A stretch of DNA of 64,000 nt from Aridibacter famidurans (GCA_024103495.1 JAGFIQ010000050.1:1-64000), one strand, 5' to 3'; shown: positions 9,053 to 18,699, numbered from the stretch's first letter. Program-made: numbers and translations. Notes: generated by a model not told the origin, from the sequence alone.

Positions 9053-10144
9053 CTAAACCCGCGACCCAATACCGACAGCCTCGTCGATGGATCCAAGTCC
9101 TCGCTTCTTCAGGATCTTCGTCAGCCCGCGATTGATCTCGTGCGCGAACGCCGGTCCGCGGTAGACGAATCCCGTGTAGGCCTGGACGAGACAGGCTCCG
9201 GCGACGATCTTTCCGAACGCATCTTCGGCAGTGAAGATCCCGCCTACCCCGACGACGGGCATCTTCCCGCCCGATACACTTCGTATCGTCCGGATAACCT
9301 CGTTCGAACGAGCCGCAACAGGCACACCGCTCAGGCCGCCGGCTCCGATCAGCTCGATCTCTTCTGGAGAGGTCGCGAGCCCTTCCCTCGAGATAGTCGT
9401 GTTTGTCGCGATGATCCCCTCGATCCCATTCCGCTTTGCCGCCTCTACGACCGTCTCGATCTGTTCATCTTCCAGGTCCGGAGCGATCTTAAGAAGAACC
9501 GGCCGCCGGGCTTCGAATCCCGCATTGCATTCCGAAAGCGCGTACAGAAGCTCGTCAAGCGCCGATCCTTCCTGGAGCTCGCGAAGGCCGGGAGTGTTCG
9601 GAGAAGATACGTTGACGGTCACATAATCGGCGACCGGATGAACGATCCTGAACGTCGCGAGGTAGTTTTCGACCGCGTCGCGGTTCTCCACGTCCTTGTT
9701 CCTTCCGATGTTCACGCCGACAACGCATTCCCTTTCAGTCCGCGACAACCGCTCGGCGACGGCCTCCGCTCCTTCATTGTTGAATCCCAGACGGTTGATC
9801 AGAGCAAGGTCCTTAGAAAGGCGAAAGAGCCTCGGCTTCGGGTTTCCCTCCTGCGGCCGAAGTGTGACCGTCCCGACCTCGACGAATCCAAACCCCAAAG
9901 CGGAAAGTTCCCGGACAAGCTTCCCATTCTTGTCGAACCCGGCAGCCACCCCGAGGGGATTCGGAAATGTCAGGCCGAATCTCTCGACCGCGCCCGGCGA
10001 ATCCCCCGCGCATCTCCTCGCGACCGCCGACCGCACGGGCCCGAGCGCGAGGCCCGCCCGCAGGAACGCGGCTCCCATCTCGTGCGCCGTTTCGGCGGGA
10101 AGACGAAAAAGCAAGGGCTTCAAAAGTGATTCGTAAAGAGACAT
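9053..10144 (-). CDS. pyrD: Dihydroorotate dehydrogenase (quinone), class 2
   Basis: The 363-aa product is a class 2 enzyme. The N-terminal extension (SLLKPLLFRLPAETAHEM) is the membrane/quinone-interacting helix pair. The catalytic serine lies in NVSSPNTPGLRELQ. NPLGVAAGFDKNG and the late GVGGIFTAEDA bind FMN. It oxidises dihydroorotate to orotate and passes electrons to quinone at the inner membrane. It faces away from pyrR-pyrB-pyrC across a gap of about 100 nt, so all four pyrimidine genes share one intergenic control region. Confidence 0.95.
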   Translation of the reverse strand: MSLYESLLKPLLFRLPAETAHEMGAAFLRAGLALGPVRSAVARRCAGDSPGAVERFGLTFPNPLGVAAGFDKNGKLVRELSALGFGFVEVGTVTLRPQEGNPKPRLFRLSKDLALINRLGFNNEGAEAVAERLSRTERECVVGVNIGRNKDVENRDAVENYLATFRIVHPVADYVTVNVSSPNTPGLRELQEGSALDELLYALSECNAGFEARRPVLLKIAPDLEDEQIETVVEAAKRNGIEGIIATNTTISREGLATSPEEIELIGAGGLSGVPVAARSNEVIRTIRSVSGGKMPVVGVGGIFTAEDAFGKIVAGACLVQAYTGFVYRGPAFAHEINRGLTKILKKRGLGSIDEAVGIGSRV

Positions 10145-10210
10145 TTCGACCGTTTGAAGTCCTCAAATCTTAGCGTTTAGCGGGGCCTGTGTCATCAGGG
10201 CGCGCCCGCT

Positions 10211-10238
10211 TTGCGATTCGCCGCTTGTTTGCTAGGAT
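10211..10238 (+). promoter_or_regulatory. Possible promoter of pyrR
   Basis: TTGCGA (10211-10216) and TAGGAT (10233-10238) are spaced 16 nt apart. Transcription would begin only one or two bases before the ATG at 10247, implying an almost leaderless message with no room for a 5' attenuator ahead of pyrR. Confidence 0.35.
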
Positions 10239-10246
10239 TTGCCACA

Positions 10247-10816
10247 ATGGTCGATGAGGTAAAGCTGGTCGAAAAGGCCACGATAATGAACAGCGCAAGG
10301 ATCTCAAGGGCGCTCTCCCGGCTGGCTTCCGAGATCGTCGAAGAGAATCACGGGGCACAGGACCTTTATCTTGTCGGCATAAGGCGCCGGGGAGTCCCGC
10401 TCGCGAGAACGCTTGTCGACAAGATCGAGGAGATCGAGGGCACGCGCCCCGATTTCGGGATCATCGACATCACTCTCTACCGCGACGATCTCTCCACCGT
10501 AGGCGCGAATCCGGTCGTCAACCGGACCGAGCTCGACATAGATATCGACAACAAGACGATCATCCTGGTCGACGATGTTCTCTACACCGGCCGGACGATC
10601 CGGGCGGCACTCGACCAGCTGATGGATTTCGGCCGCCCGAAACGCGTTCAACTCGCCGTTCTTATCGACCGCGGACGCGAGCACCGCGAGCTCCCGATAC
10701 ACGCCGATTTCGTAGGGCGCGTCGTTCCCACGAAAAAGAGCGAGATCATCAAGGTGATGCTGGAGGAGTTCGACGGCGTCGAGGGCGTCGGCATCTACAC
10801 TCTCCCGGAAGAGTGA
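10247..10816 (+). CDS. pyrR: PyrR: pyr operon regulator / uracil phosphoribosyltransferase
   Basis: The start at 10247 gives 189 aa and the family opening [16 protein letters not shown]. An earlier in-frame start at 10211 adds a non-conserved tail. The PRPP-binding motif is [18 protein letters not shown], and the [12 protein letters not shown] loop is also conserved. PyrR homologues bind pyr mRNA when UMP is high and also have weak uracil phosphoribosyltransferase activity. It is the first gene of pyrR-pyrB-pyrC. An intrinsic-terminator hairpin directly after its stop suggests that the regulated step lies between pyrR and pyrB. Confidence 0.93.
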   Translation: MVDEVKLVEKATIMNSARISRALSRLASEIVEENHGAQDLYLVGIRRRGVPLARTLVDKIEEIEGTRPDFGIIDITLYRDDLSTVGANPVVNRTELDIDIDNKTIILVDDVLYTGRTIRAALDQLMDFGRPKRVQLAVLIDRGREHRELPIHADFVGRVVPTKKSEIIKVMLEEFDGVEGVGIYTLPEE

Positions 10817-10823
10817 AAAATTG

Positions 10824-10849
10824 AGCAAGGCGGCGGCCTTGCTTTTTTT
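10824..10849 (+). terminator. Terminator/attenuator between pyrR and pyrB
   Basis: AGCAAGGC (10824-10831), a GGCG loop and GCCTTGCT (10836-10843) form a perfect 8-bp stem that runs into seven T (10843-10849). It starts 7 nt after the pyrR stop. A smaller hairpin, CACTCT-cccgga-AGAGTG, lies just upstream across the pyrR stop (10798-10815). This is the layout expected for an attenuator controlling pyrB and pyrC. Confidence 0.8.
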
Positions 10850-10871
10850 GTATCCGGAAACGCGACAACGA

Positions 10872-11825
10872 ATGGAAAAGCCCTTTCACAGACGTGATCT
10901 CTTGGGAATAAAGGACCTTTCGGCCGAAGAGGTGCTCGGGATCCTGGACACTGCGGAGAGCTTTCGCGAGATCTCCTCCCGCGAGATCAAGAAGGTTCCC
11001 GCGCTCCGTGGCAAGACGATCATCAACCTGTTCTTCGAAGCCTCGACCCGAACCCGGACCTCGTTCGAGCTGGCGGCGAAAAGACTTTCCGCTGACGCAG
11101 TAAACATAAGTGTTTCCACCTCAAGCGTCGCCAAGGGCGAAACTTTAGTCGACACGGCGTTGACGCTCGACGCGATGCAGCCGGACTGCATCGTCGTGCG
11201 GCATTCCAGCGCGGGTGTGCCGCATCAGCTGGCCAGGATCAGCAAAGCGGCGATCGTGAACGCCGGCGACGGCACGAACGAACATCCGACCCAGGCGCTT
11301 CTTGACGCGATGACCATCCGCGAGCATAAGCAAAGGATCGCCGGACTGAAGGTCGCGATACTCGGCGACATACTGCATTCGAGGGTCGCCCGTTCGAACA
11401 TACATCTTTTGACAAAACTAGGGGCGACGGTTCGGGTCGCAGGCCCCCGGACGCTTGTCCCTGAAGACTTCGAATCGCTTGTGGAAGAGGGGCTTACGGT
11501 CGCGCAGAGCGTCGAGGAGGCGATTGAAGGGACAGACGTGGTGATGATCCTCAGGATCCAGAAAGAGAGGCAGGATTCTGCATTTTTCCCGACGCTCAGC
11601 GAATACGCGGTCCACTACGGGCTGACCTCCGAGAGGCTCGCGCTGGCGAAGGACGACGCGATCGTGCTTCACCCGGGGCCTATGAACCGCGGTATCGAGA
11701 TCGCCTCTGAAGTAGCGGACAGCGCGCGGTCGCAGATCCTGGACCAGGTCAAGTACGGCGTGACCGTCCGGATGGCGGTGCTGTACCTCGCGACCGGCGG
11801 ACGCCCTGCCCGCGACGACGAATAG
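10872..11825 (+). CDS. pyrB: Aspartate carbamoyltransferase catalytic subunit
   Basis: The ATG at 10872 is chosen. A TTG start at 10821 would place the terminator hairpin inside the gene. The product is 317 aa. STRTRTSFE at 58-66 binds carbamoyl phosphate, HPTQALLD follows, and HPGPMNRG near the end is the aspartate-loop signature. It makes carbamoyl aspartate, the first committed step of pyrimidine synthesis. No regulatory chain gene (pyrI) is seen. It lies 33 nt before pyrC. Confidence 0.95.
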   Translation: MEKPFHRRDLLGIKDLSAEEVLGILDTAESFREISSREIKKVPALRGKTIINLFFEASTRTRTSFELAAKRLSADAVNISVSTSSVAKGETLVDTALTLDAMQPDCIVVRHSSAGVPHQLARISKAAIVNAGDGTNEHPTQALLDAMTIREHKQRIAGLKVAILGDILHSRVARSNIHLLTKLGATVRVAGPRTLVPEDFESLVEEGLTVAQSVEEAIEGTDVVMILRIQKERQDSAFFPTLSEYAVHYGLTSERLALAKDDAIVLHPGPMNRGIEIASEVADSARSQILDQVKYGVTVRMAVLYLATGGRPARDDE

Positions 11826-11858
11826 GCCGTTTATCGAAACTCTCGCTTTTCATTATCA

Positions 11859-13151
11859 ATGAGACTTCTTATCAAGAACGGCCACCTGATCGATCCGGCC
11901 GCTAACGAGAACACGGGAATGAACGTCCTGATCGAGGACGGAAGGGTATCTGCGTGGCTGAAGCAGTCCGAGCCCGATCCGGAAGACGCCGAGGTTTACG
12001 ACGCCGGGGGAAATCTCGTCGCGCCGGGATTCATCGACCTTCACGTGCATCTTCGCGAACCCGGCCAGGAACACAAAGAGACGATCGCGACGGGATGCGC
12101 GGCGGCGGTAGCCGGCGGTTGGACAAGCATCTGCCCGATGCCGAACACGAACCCGATCAACGACAACGCCGCGATCACGAGATACATGATCGAGCAGGCC
12201 GAGCACGCAGGGCTTGCGAACGTCTTCCCGATCGGCGCGATCACGAAGTCTTCTGACGGCATCGAGCTCGCGGAAATGGCCGAGATGAAATCCGCCGGCG
12301 CGGTCGCGGTCTCCGACGACGGCCGCCCGGTCCCGACCGCCGGAATGATGCGCCGCGCGATGCAGTACGCGCGCGACCATTCGCTTCCCGTCATCGACCA
12401 TTGCGAGGACAAATCGCTTTCCGCAGGCGGCGTGATGCACGAGGGCAAGGTATCCCTTCTTCTGGGGCTGAAAGGAATGCCCGCGCTTGCCGAGGATATC
12501 GACGCGGTCCGCGACATTCTGCTCGCCAAAGAGACAGGGGCGCATATCCACATCGCTCACGTATCGACCGCGGGAGCAGTTGAAGCGGTCCGCCGCGCGA
12601 AAGCGGAAGGCGTCCGAGTGACCTGCGAGGTGACGCCTCATCATTTCACACTGACCGACGACGCGGTGAAGGACTACGACACCAACACGAAGATGGCTCC
12701 TCCTTTGAGAAGCAAGGAGCATCTCGAGGCCGTGATCGAAGGCATCCGCGACGGGACGATCGACGCGATCGCGACCGACCACGCTCCGCATCACGCCGAT
12801 GAGAAAGCGCTCGAGTTCGACCGGGCGCCGTTTGGGATCATCGGCCTCGAAACGGCAGTCGGCCTCGCGTTCAACGAACTGGTGGAAAAAGGCGTGATCG
12901 GGCTCGAACAGCTTGTCAGGCTCTGTTCGGCAAATCCGGCGAAGATCTTCGGCCTCGAAGGCCGCGGAACTCTCGCTCCCGGTGCGCACGCCGATGTGAC
13001 GATCATCGATCCGGACCTGGAGTGGACATATGACGTCCGGATCACAAAGTCCAAGTCCCGGAACACCCCGTATCACGGCTGGACGTTCAGGGGAGCTGCC
13101 GTCGCGACCTTCGTCGCGGGCAAACAGGTCTACGAACGCAACGGGAATTGA
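11859..13151 (+). CDS. pyrC: Dihydroorotase, class I
   Basis: The 430-aa product has the amidohydrolase metal site: [11 protein letters not shown] near 61-71, the DDGRPV loop, H residues in VIDHCED and HIAHVSTAG, and ATDHAPHH near 304-311. These match class I dihydroorotases, and all visible ligands are present, so it is likely an active enzyme and not the inactive PyrC-like form found in some species. It closes carbamoyl aspartate into dihydroorotate, the substrate for the divergent pyrD. Confidence 0.95.
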   Translation: MRLLIKNGHLIDPAANENTGMNVLIEDGRVSAWLKQSEPDPEDAEVYDAGGNLVAPGFIDLHVHLREPGQEHKETIATGCAAAVAGGWTSICPMPNTNPINDNAAITRYMIEQAEHAGLANVFPIGAITKSSDGIELAEMAEMKSAGAVAVSDDGRPVPTAGMMRRAMQYARDHSLPVIDHCEDKSLSAGGVMHEGKVSLLLGLKGMPALAEDIDAVRDILLAKETGAHIHIAHVSTAGAVEAVRRAKAEGVRVTCEVTPHHFTLTDDAVKDYDTNTKMAPPLRSKEHLEAVIEGIRDGTIDAIATDHAPHHADEKALEFDRAPFGIIGLETAVGLAFNELVEKGVIGLEQLVRLCSANPAKIFGLEGRGTLAPGAHADVTIIDPDLEWTYDVRITKSKSRNTPYHGWTFRGAAVATFVAGKQVYERNGN

Positions 13152-13237
13152 TGTCGCCGGAATCGCGATCCGGTGATAGACTGTCGCGCGTCGGCATCGG
13201 CCGAAGATTCACAAACAGAACTCAAGGGGAGGAACTG

Positions 13238-14020
13238 ATGAACATCACCTCGAAAGTGGTTTCGATCGTTTTTGTCTTTTGTCTTGCCGCTTCCGCGGCG
13301 TTCTCACAGGATGACGCAGGAACCTACGTCGGTTTCAAAGGCGGTCTCAGCATCCCGCAGCTCAGCGGCGGCCAGGACAACGAGGTCAGCCGCGATTATA
13401 AATCGAGAGTCGCGCTCAATTTCGGAGCCTTCGTCGACTTCGGGATCACAGAGAGATTCTCCATCCAGCCCGAAGTGAATTTTGCCGGACAGGGAGGAAA
13501 GCGCAACGGCATCCAGCCTGTGACTCAGGACCTGCCGGGCCTGCCGCCTCTTCCGCCCGGGAACTTCTACTACGCCGATTTCGACAACACCGCGGAGCTC
13601 AATTATTTAGAGATCCCCGTGCTCGCCAAATACCGGTTCGGAGACCGCGACAAACCCAGGTTCTACGTGAACGGAGGCGTGTTTTACGGAAGGCTTCTGT
13701 CGGCGAAACAGAAGACAAAGGGTTCCAGCACGCTTTACCTGGACCGCGACGGCACGATTCCCGTCTTACTGCCTCCGAACGGCGATCCGCTTCCGCCGCT
13801 CCCGTTCGACGCGACAACGGATGTGGATGAGGACCTCAACAAGAACAACTTTGGACTCACGGGGGGCGGAGGCGTCGAGATCCCGTTCGGGAAGAACTAC
13901 CTGTTATTCGACGCGAGAGTCTCGCGCGGGCTTCTCACGCTTCAGAGGGATACGGCCAACGGAGAAAGTCAGACGGGCAACGTTGTGATCTCGATCGGCT
14001 GGGCCTTCGGCGTCAGGTAA
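13238..14020 (+). CDS. Secreted outer-membrane beta-barrel protein
   Basis: The start at 13238 follows an AAGGGGAGG ribosome-binding site and opens a clear signal peptide (residues 1-22, ending AFSQ). An upstream start at 13148 has neither. The 260-aa product has alternating aromatic/polar strands (TYVGFKGGLSIPQL, RFSIQPEVNFAGQGGK, YLEIPVLAKYRFG) and ends in VVISIGWAFGVR with a hydrophobic last strand. This resembles the porin-like PorT/OmpW-type barrels (beta-barrel domain PF13568). The central PPLP-rich loops may be extracellular. The ligand is unknown. Confidence 0.7.
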   Translation: MNITSKVVSIVFVFCLAASAAFSQDDAGTYVGFKGGLSIPQLSGGQDNEVSRDYKSRVALNFGAFVDFGITERFSIQPEVNFAGQGGKRNGIQPVTQDLPGLPPLPPGNFYYADFDNTAELNYLEIPVLAKYRFGDRDKPRFYVNGGVFYGRLLSAKQKTKGSSTLYLDRDGTIPVLLPPNGDPLPPLPFDATTDVDEDLNKNNFGLTGGGGVEIPFGKNYLLFDARVSRGLLTLQRDTANGESQTGNVVISIGWAFGVR

Positions 14021-14065
14021 CGGCAGTAACGGCGGCTTCCGCCACACAGAAGACAAGACGGAACA

Positions 14066-14830
14066 ATGGAAATCTTTCTCGACCCCCAGATCTGGATAGC
14101 ATTCGTCACGCTTGCCGTACTCGAGCTAGTTCTCGGGATCGACAACATCATCTTCATATCGATCCTGTCGGACAAACTGCCGGCAGAACAAAGACCGAAA
14201 GCCAGGTTCGTGGGGCTGAGCCTGGCGCTTGTGATGCGCGTGATCCTGCTCTTCTCGCTTACCTGGGTTATGGGGCTTACGGCGCCACTGTTCGAGGTGT
14301 TTGAATGGCCGGTCTCCGGGCGGGACGTGATCCTGATCGGCGGCGGCCTTTTCCTGATAGCCAAGAGCACGCATGAGATACACGGTTCGCTTGAGGGCGA
14401 GGAAGGCCATACCGCGAAGAGTGTCTATTCTTCGTTCGCGAGCGTGATCGTCCAGATCACCCTTTTGGACATCGTTTTCTCGCTCGATTCCGTGATCACG
14501 GCGATCGGGATGGTCGACAACATCTGGATAATGATCGCGGCGGTGGTCGTCGCGATCGTAGCGATGATGCTGTTCGCGAACCCGATCTCCAATTTTGTCG
14601 GCAGGCACCCGACGATCAAAATGCTGGCGCTCGCATTCCTCCTGCTGATCGGCTTCACGCTCGTCACGGAGGGACTGCACCAGCACATTCCCAAGGGTTA
14701 CATTTACTTTGCGATGGCGTTCTCGGTGTTCGTCGAGTTCCTGAATATGAGGATCCGCGGCCGAGGCAAGCCCGTCGAACTGCACGATTCGATCCACGAG
14801 AAGAAGATCGCCGAAGCGGAGGCCGCGTGA
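14066..14830 (+). CDS. TerC family integral membrane protein
   Basis: The 254-aa product has about seven hydrophobic segments and both family signatures: ELVLGIDNIIFISIL near 19-33 and DIVFSLDSVITAIGM near 139-153, with acidic residues inside the membrane. TerC proteins are associated with tellurite resistance and, in better-studied members, with manganese export. The 45-nt upstream gap has no room for a yybP-ykoY riboswitch. Its stop overlaps the next gene's start by one base (TGATG), so the downstream secreted protein is likely co-translated. Confidence 0.88.
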   Translation: MEIFLDPQIWIAFVTLAVLELVLGIDNIIFISILSDKLPAEQRPKARFVGLSLALVMRVILLFSLTWVMGLTAPLFEVFEWPVSGRDVILIGGGLFLIAKSTHEIHGSLEGEEGHTAKSVYSSFASVIVQITLLDIVFSLDSVITAIGMVDNIWIMIAAVVVAIVAMMLFANPISNFVGRHPTIKMLALAFLLLIGFTLVTEGLHQHIPKGYIYFAMAFSVFVEFLNMRIRGRGKPVELHDSIHEKKIAEAEAA

Positions 14831-15672
14831 TGATCAAGAAGCTGTTCCCCGTCGTTCTGGCACTTGTTGCCGCCGGCGCCGCCTATCCCCAGGCGGACAT
14901 ACGGAGCGTCGACTTCAACAACTTCACTTACGAGGTAGAGTTCTGCCAGACAGAGGTGAGCAACAAGATCGCCGTTTCCAACGGCGAGTTCTACGAGGAG
15001 AAAGAGGTCGACGGCTATACGGACCGCAGGTTCTTCAGCGTGTCGGGATTCACTTACGGTGATCTCGACGGCGACGGAAAGGACGAGGCGGTCGTGATCT
15101 CCGTCTGCAACACCGGCGGCACCGGCAATTTCACCGAAGCCTACGTTTTCACGATTCGCGGCAGAGAGGTAACGCGGATCGTCACGCTGGAAGGCGGCGA
15201 CCGGGCGTACGGTGGCCTGCGGGAGGTACGGATCGAGGACGGCAAGATGATCGTCGAAGCGAGCGATCCCGGTGAAATGGGCGGAGCGTGCTGTCCCGAA
15301 GAGGTCGTCACACGGACGTATAGATTGAAAGGCGGCTCGCTTGAAGAGATCGGCAAGCCCGAACGGCGCGAGCTTTATCCTGCTTCGCGTGTTGCTTTCG
15401 AGAAGGGCGCGTTCTCGGCAACTCTGGATATCGACCTTGGCGACGATCCGGGCATAAGGCGATTCGTGATCGGCGCTTCGAAAGGGCAGACGCTCTCCGT
15501 AAACGCCGACTCAGAGAATGTGCGGTTCAGGCTCATAAAGGGCGAGGCCGAGATCGAGGAAGAAAGCAAGACGCTTCTCGCGAAACTGCTTGAGGATGGC
15601 GATTACGTTTTTGAGATCAGGAATTTCGGCGAGGGCGACGTGAAGACGAAGATGACCGTAACGATCAGGTGA
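14830..15672 (+). CDS. Secreted protein of unknown function
   Basis: The 280-aa product starts at an ATG overlapping the TerC stop. It has a signal peptide (1-20) and a calcium-loop-like DLDGDGKDEAVVIS at about 77-90, as in FG-GAP-type proteins. The last ~80 residues (DIDLGDDPGIRRFVIGASKG onward) resemble a bacterial pre-peptidase C-terminal beta domain. ACCPEE contains a Cys pair. Function is not recognised. It lies between terC and a lipoprotein, 4 nt before the latter. Confidence 0.6.
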   Translation: MIKKLFPVVLALVAAGAAYPQADIRSVDFNNFTYEVEFCQTEVSNKIAVSNGEFYEEKEVDGYTDRRFFSVSGFTYGDLDGDGKDEAVVISVCNTGGTGNFTEAYVFTIRGREVTRIVTLEGGDRAYGGLREVRIEDGKMIVEASDPGEMGGACCPEEVVTRTYRLKGGSLEEIGKPERRELYPASRVAFEKGAFSATLDIDLGDDPGIRRFVIGASKGQTLSVNADSENVRFRLIKGEAEIEEESKTLLAKLLEDGDYVFEIRNFGEGDVKTKMTVTIR

Positions 15673-15676
15673 AAAT

Positions 15677-16333
15677 ATGAGAACAGCGACCGCTCTACTT
15701 GCAGTGCTGACGTTTGCGTTCCTTGCGGCCTGTCAGGGTGCCGGCAACGACGCATCGGCGACGTCGACTACCGGAACTGAAACACCTGAAGGCGCTCTTT
15801 CCGGGGCGACATCGACAGGGGGATCCGGCGGCACAGGCACTCCAACTCCGGCGCCGGAGGGACCGAAGATCGATTCCGTTTACTCTGACCTTGAGCCGGA
15901 TAAATGTGAGACGATCGAGTCCGAGATGGACGGCTACTATTCCAAACAGAAATGCCCGGGCGCATTCGGATACCATCTGGAAGTCGTCGAGAGCGACATA
16001 CGGCAAACGGTGAACGTGGTCGATGCTTCGGGCAAGAAACACGAACTGAACCTCGGAGGCGTGGTCTCGAGGGCCTTCTCGTATGTCGGCAACAAGGCGG
16101 AATGGCGATTCAGGGAAACCGGCGGGCAGAGGGAGCCTTTCGCGCTGATCATCAGGTTCAATGCCACCATTGACCCGAACACAGGCAAGGAAGCCTCGTA
16201 TCTGACCGTCTCGAAGATCACCGAGGAAAGGATCTGCGTGACGGACATCGTCAAGCCGATCCCGAACGCGAACGTGGAAGCGAGAAAACTGGCGGAAAAG
16301 GCGGCGGACAAGCCTTGCCTGGGGAGTAAGTGA
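15677..16333 (+). CDS. Putative lipoprotein
   Basis: The 218-aa product has a lipoprotein signal with the lipobox LAAC (Cys19). A low-complexity Thr/Gly/Ser/Pro linker follows (about 22-62) and then a compact domain with four cysteines (KCETIE, QKCPGAF, RICVTD, KPCLGS) that could form two disulfides. No family was recognised. It begins 4 nt after the preceding secreted protein, in an apparent operon with TerC. Confidence 0.6.
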   Translation: MRTATALLAVLTFAFLAACQGAGNDASATSTTGTETPEGALSGATSTGGSGGTGTPTPAPEGPKIDSVYSDLEPDKCETIESEMDGYYSKQKCPGAFGYHLEVVESDIRQTVNVVDASGKKHELNLGGVVSRAFSYVGNKAEWRFRETGGQREPFALIIRFNATIDPNTGKEASYLTVSKITEERICVTDIVKPIPNANVEARKLAEKAADKPCLGSK

Positions 16334-16370
16334 ATTCTCCTCACGTTCTCCTTTCGCGGCACATTAGTCC

Positions 16371-16454
16371 CTTAGCGGCTCCGCCGCCGGTGTGTGCGGA
16401 AAGGCTTGCCTTTCCGGCAGCGAGTGCCAAAGTGCTCCAGGGGCTTCAGCCCCT
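16371..16454. repeat. Left arm of the inverted repeat bracketing the TPR gene
   Basis: This ~84-nt arm carries a 35-nt core (16383-16417) that is an exact reverse complement of 17786-17820. Similarity extends on both sides of the core, including a hairpin AGGGGCTTCAGCCCCT at 16438-16453 matched by gggctgaagccc at 17751-17762. The core itself contains a hairpin, GGAAAGGC-tt-GCCTTTCC. Confidence 0.85.
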
Positions 16455-16581
16455 GAGTTATGTTCGACAGGCCGTTAATTCGCAGCAAAGCTAGGCTTGC
16501 TCCGAAAGCCAGAGTCGAATTGCCTGTTAACAAAGTCTTGGGACTTATGGCCGAGGTTTCTGACGTAAGAACTCTACAGGG

Positions 16582-17652
16582 ATGCTAAAGAGACTCACTG
16601 GTTGGGCGCTAAACAAGCTCGCGCAACGTGTTGAAGAACTAGCTGAGGAACTCAAGACCCCGGAAGGAAAGATCAGTTACTTCACAGCTTTGATATCGGA
16701 GGAACCCTTAAATCCCGACCACTATCTAGGCCGCGGAATTGTGCGGTATAGAGCATCTCAGTACGAAACGGCCATGGAGGACCTGTCATCTGCGATCTCG
16801 ATCGATCCGTCCCTCGCGGATGCCTACCAATACAGGGGGCTCTGCAAGTACGAGGAGACTCGTTTTCGTGAAGCTATCGAGGACTTTTCGCTGGCACTGG
16901 AGATATCGCCGAAGGACCACGGAAAGTGGATTGCACGAGGTACAGCATTCCTATCCGATGAGAATTATACGGAAGCTTTCAGTGACTTCACCCAGGCTAT
17001 CAACCTGGAACCGCAAGAGAGTGACGCCTTCTTGAGACGGGGAATCACTTCATATTATGCGTGCGACCTGGAGCTTGCACTCGACGACTTCACAAGAGCT
17101 ATTGAGATCGATCCGAGTTCCGGTGATGCCTACTATTGGAGAGGGCTCACTAGAGTGGAACTCGATTACCGAGAAGAGTCGATCGAAGACTTTTCGAAGG
17201 CGGCCGAGCTGGGGGACGAGCCGGCGAACGCGATTCACAATAGAGGTCTTCAGCACTTTCACCTCGGCAATTACGACCTTGCTCTTGAAGATTTCCTACA
17301 CTTGGTATTGCTGGAACCGGACGAAGCCGATGCGAAGTACCTCCTGGCGAGAACCGCATACGAACTGGACGATCTTGATCTCGCATTAAAGGAGTTTGGA
17401 TCAGCCATAGATCTCGACGAACATCACAGCGAAGCTTTCTTGTACAGAGGCTACTTATTCTACGATCTCGAGCGCGACGACGAAGCGCTTTCAGATCTTT
17501 CGCGGGCGATTGAAATTGATCCGAGTAATCCCGAGGCCCTGATCGCCCGTCGCGATCTCTATCGGGAACTTGGAATGACTTCGGAAGCAGATCTCGATGA
17601 CCGCCGGATACTGGAGATAGAAGCCGGCGAACGCGAGGCCGATGAAGGTTAG
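16582..17652 (+). CDS. Tetratricopeptide repeat protein
   Basis: The 356-aa product has about eight TPR units of 34 residues from ~45 onward, each with the pattern of small residues and a closing IDP or LEP (for example AISIDPSLADAYQYRGLC and AIEIDPSSGDAYYWRGLT). There is no signal peptide or membrane segment, so it is probably a cytosolic scaffold. It is unusually acidic. Its codons are more AT-ended than those of its neighbours, and the gene is enclosed by a ~85-nt inverted repeat. That suggests insertion as a unit. The partner protein is unknown. Confidence 0.8.
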   Translation: MLKRLTGWALNKLAQRVEELAEELKTPEGKISYFTALISEEPLNPDHYLGRGIVRYRASQYETAMEDLSSAISIDPSLADAYQYRGLCKYEETRFREAIEDFSLALEISPKDHGKWIARGTAFLSDENYTEAFSDFTQAINLEPQESDAFLRRGITSYYACDLELALDDFTRAIEIDPSSGDAYYWRGLTRVELDYREESIEDFSKAAELGDEPANAIHNRGLQHFHLGNYDLALEDFLHLVLLEPDEADAKYLLARTAYELDDLDLALKEFGSAIDLDEHHSEAFLYRGYLFYDLERDDEALSDLSRAIEIDPSNPEALIARRDLYRELGMTSEADLDDRRILEIEAGEREADEG

Positions 17653-17749
17653 AGAGGGAATGGAGATCGATCGGATCTTTGTAGCGACGATTCGGGTCAT
17701 ACGATCGTTCGGCGTCAAGCAAAGGCAGGCCAAAGGCGTCTCCAGGAAC

Positions 17750-17830
17750 AGGGCTGAAGCCCTTGGACAAGTTTGGAACCTGCGACCGGAAAGGCAAGCC
17801 TTTCCGCACACACCGGCGGCAAAGCCGCTG
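17750..17830. repeat. Right arm of the inverted repeat bracketing the TPR gene
   Basis: This arm is the reverse complement of 16371-16454, exact over 35 nt (17786-17820) and similar over about 80 nt. It lies just before the ribosome-binding region of the cyclase gene. Confidence 0.85.
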
Positions 17831-17865
17831 AGAAAGGAATACTAATCACCCCCGGAGCCCCAACG

Positions 17866-18693
17866 ATGAGAATCACAACGATGCTAGTATTCGCCTTCTT
17901 CATCTCCGCCTGCGGAGGCGCAGCGTCGCAGCCTTCCAGCCAGGAGGCCGCGCCGCCTTCCGGACCGGCGGCAGCGCCCGAGATCGTCGATCTGACCTAT
18001 CCATTCGACGAGAATACCGTCTACTGGGTCACGGCGGAGACCTTCAAACACGAGAAGGTCTTTGAAGGCCAGAATCCCAACGGCTTCTTCTATTCGGCGT
18101 ACAATTACGCGGGTGCGGAGCACGGAGGGACTCACATCGATTCGCCGGTCCATTTCGCCGAAGGCAGGCTTCGGGTCGATGAGATCCCACTGGAGAAACT
18201 GATCGGCGCCGGGTTCAAGGTCGATGTCTCCGCAAAGGCGGCAAACGACCGGGACTACCTGGTCAGCGTGGCGGATCTTGAGGAGTGGGAGAAGCGCAAC
18301 GGAAGGATACCCGAAGGGGCGATCCTCCTTCTTCAGACCGGATTCGGCAATTTCTACCCCGACGCGGAAAAATACCTGGGCACGGCGGAACGCGGCGAAG
18401 AAGCGGTCAAGAAGCTCAGTTTTCCGGGACTCGACCCCGCCGCCGCCAAGTGGCTTGTCGAGAACAGAAAGATAAACGCGGTCGGGATCGACACGGCGAG
18501 CATAGACCGCGGAAAGTCCGAGACATTCGAAAGCCACGTGGCGCTTATGACGAACGACGTTCCGGCGTTCGAGAACGTCGCGAATCTCGACAAGCTTCCG
18601 GAGAAGGGATTCCGGATCATCGCTCTGCCGATGAAGATCAAGAACGGAAGCGGCGGGCCTTTGAGAATAGTCGCGGAAGTCCCCTCGCAGTAG
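17866..18693 (+). CDS. Cyclase-family (kynurenine formamidase-like) lipoprotein
   Basis: The ATG at 17866 starts a 275-aa protein with a lipobox ISAC (Cys16) and an Ala/Pro-rich linker to ~38. Longer frames upstream run through the repeat arm. The domain has HGGTHIDSPVHF with His86, His90, Asp92 and His96, the metal-binding signature of the PF04199 cyclase/kynurenine formamidase family, and GIDTASIDRG later. Members hydrolyse amide or ester bonds in small metabolites. A lipoprotein version would act in the periplasm. The substrate is not known. Confidence 0.75.
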   Translation: MRITTMLVFAFFISACGGAASQPSSQEAAPPSGPAAAPEIVDLTYPFDENTVYWVTAETFKHEKVFEGQNPNGFFYSAYNYAGAEHGGTHIDSPVHFAEGRLRVDEIPLEKLIGAGFKVDVSAKAANDRDYLVSVADLEEWEKRNGRIPEGAILLLQTGFGNFYPDAEKYLGTAERGEEAVKKLSFPGLDPAAAKWLVENRKINAVGIDTASIDRGKSETFESHVALMTNDVPAFENVANLDKLPEKGFRIIALPMKIKNGSGGPLRIVAEVPSQ

Positions 18694-18699
18694 CGCTAT

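Noticed and set aside
10145..10246. PyrR attenuator ahead of pyrR
   Set aside because: The gap is too short and has no terminator hairpin. The element is after pyrR instead.
11856..13076. 406-aa minus-strand frame
   Set aside because: It is antisense to pyrC, which is complete and has all its metal ligands.
14021..14065. yybP-ykoY manganese riboswitch ahead of terC
   Set aside because: Only 45 nt separate the genes, too few for that RNA.
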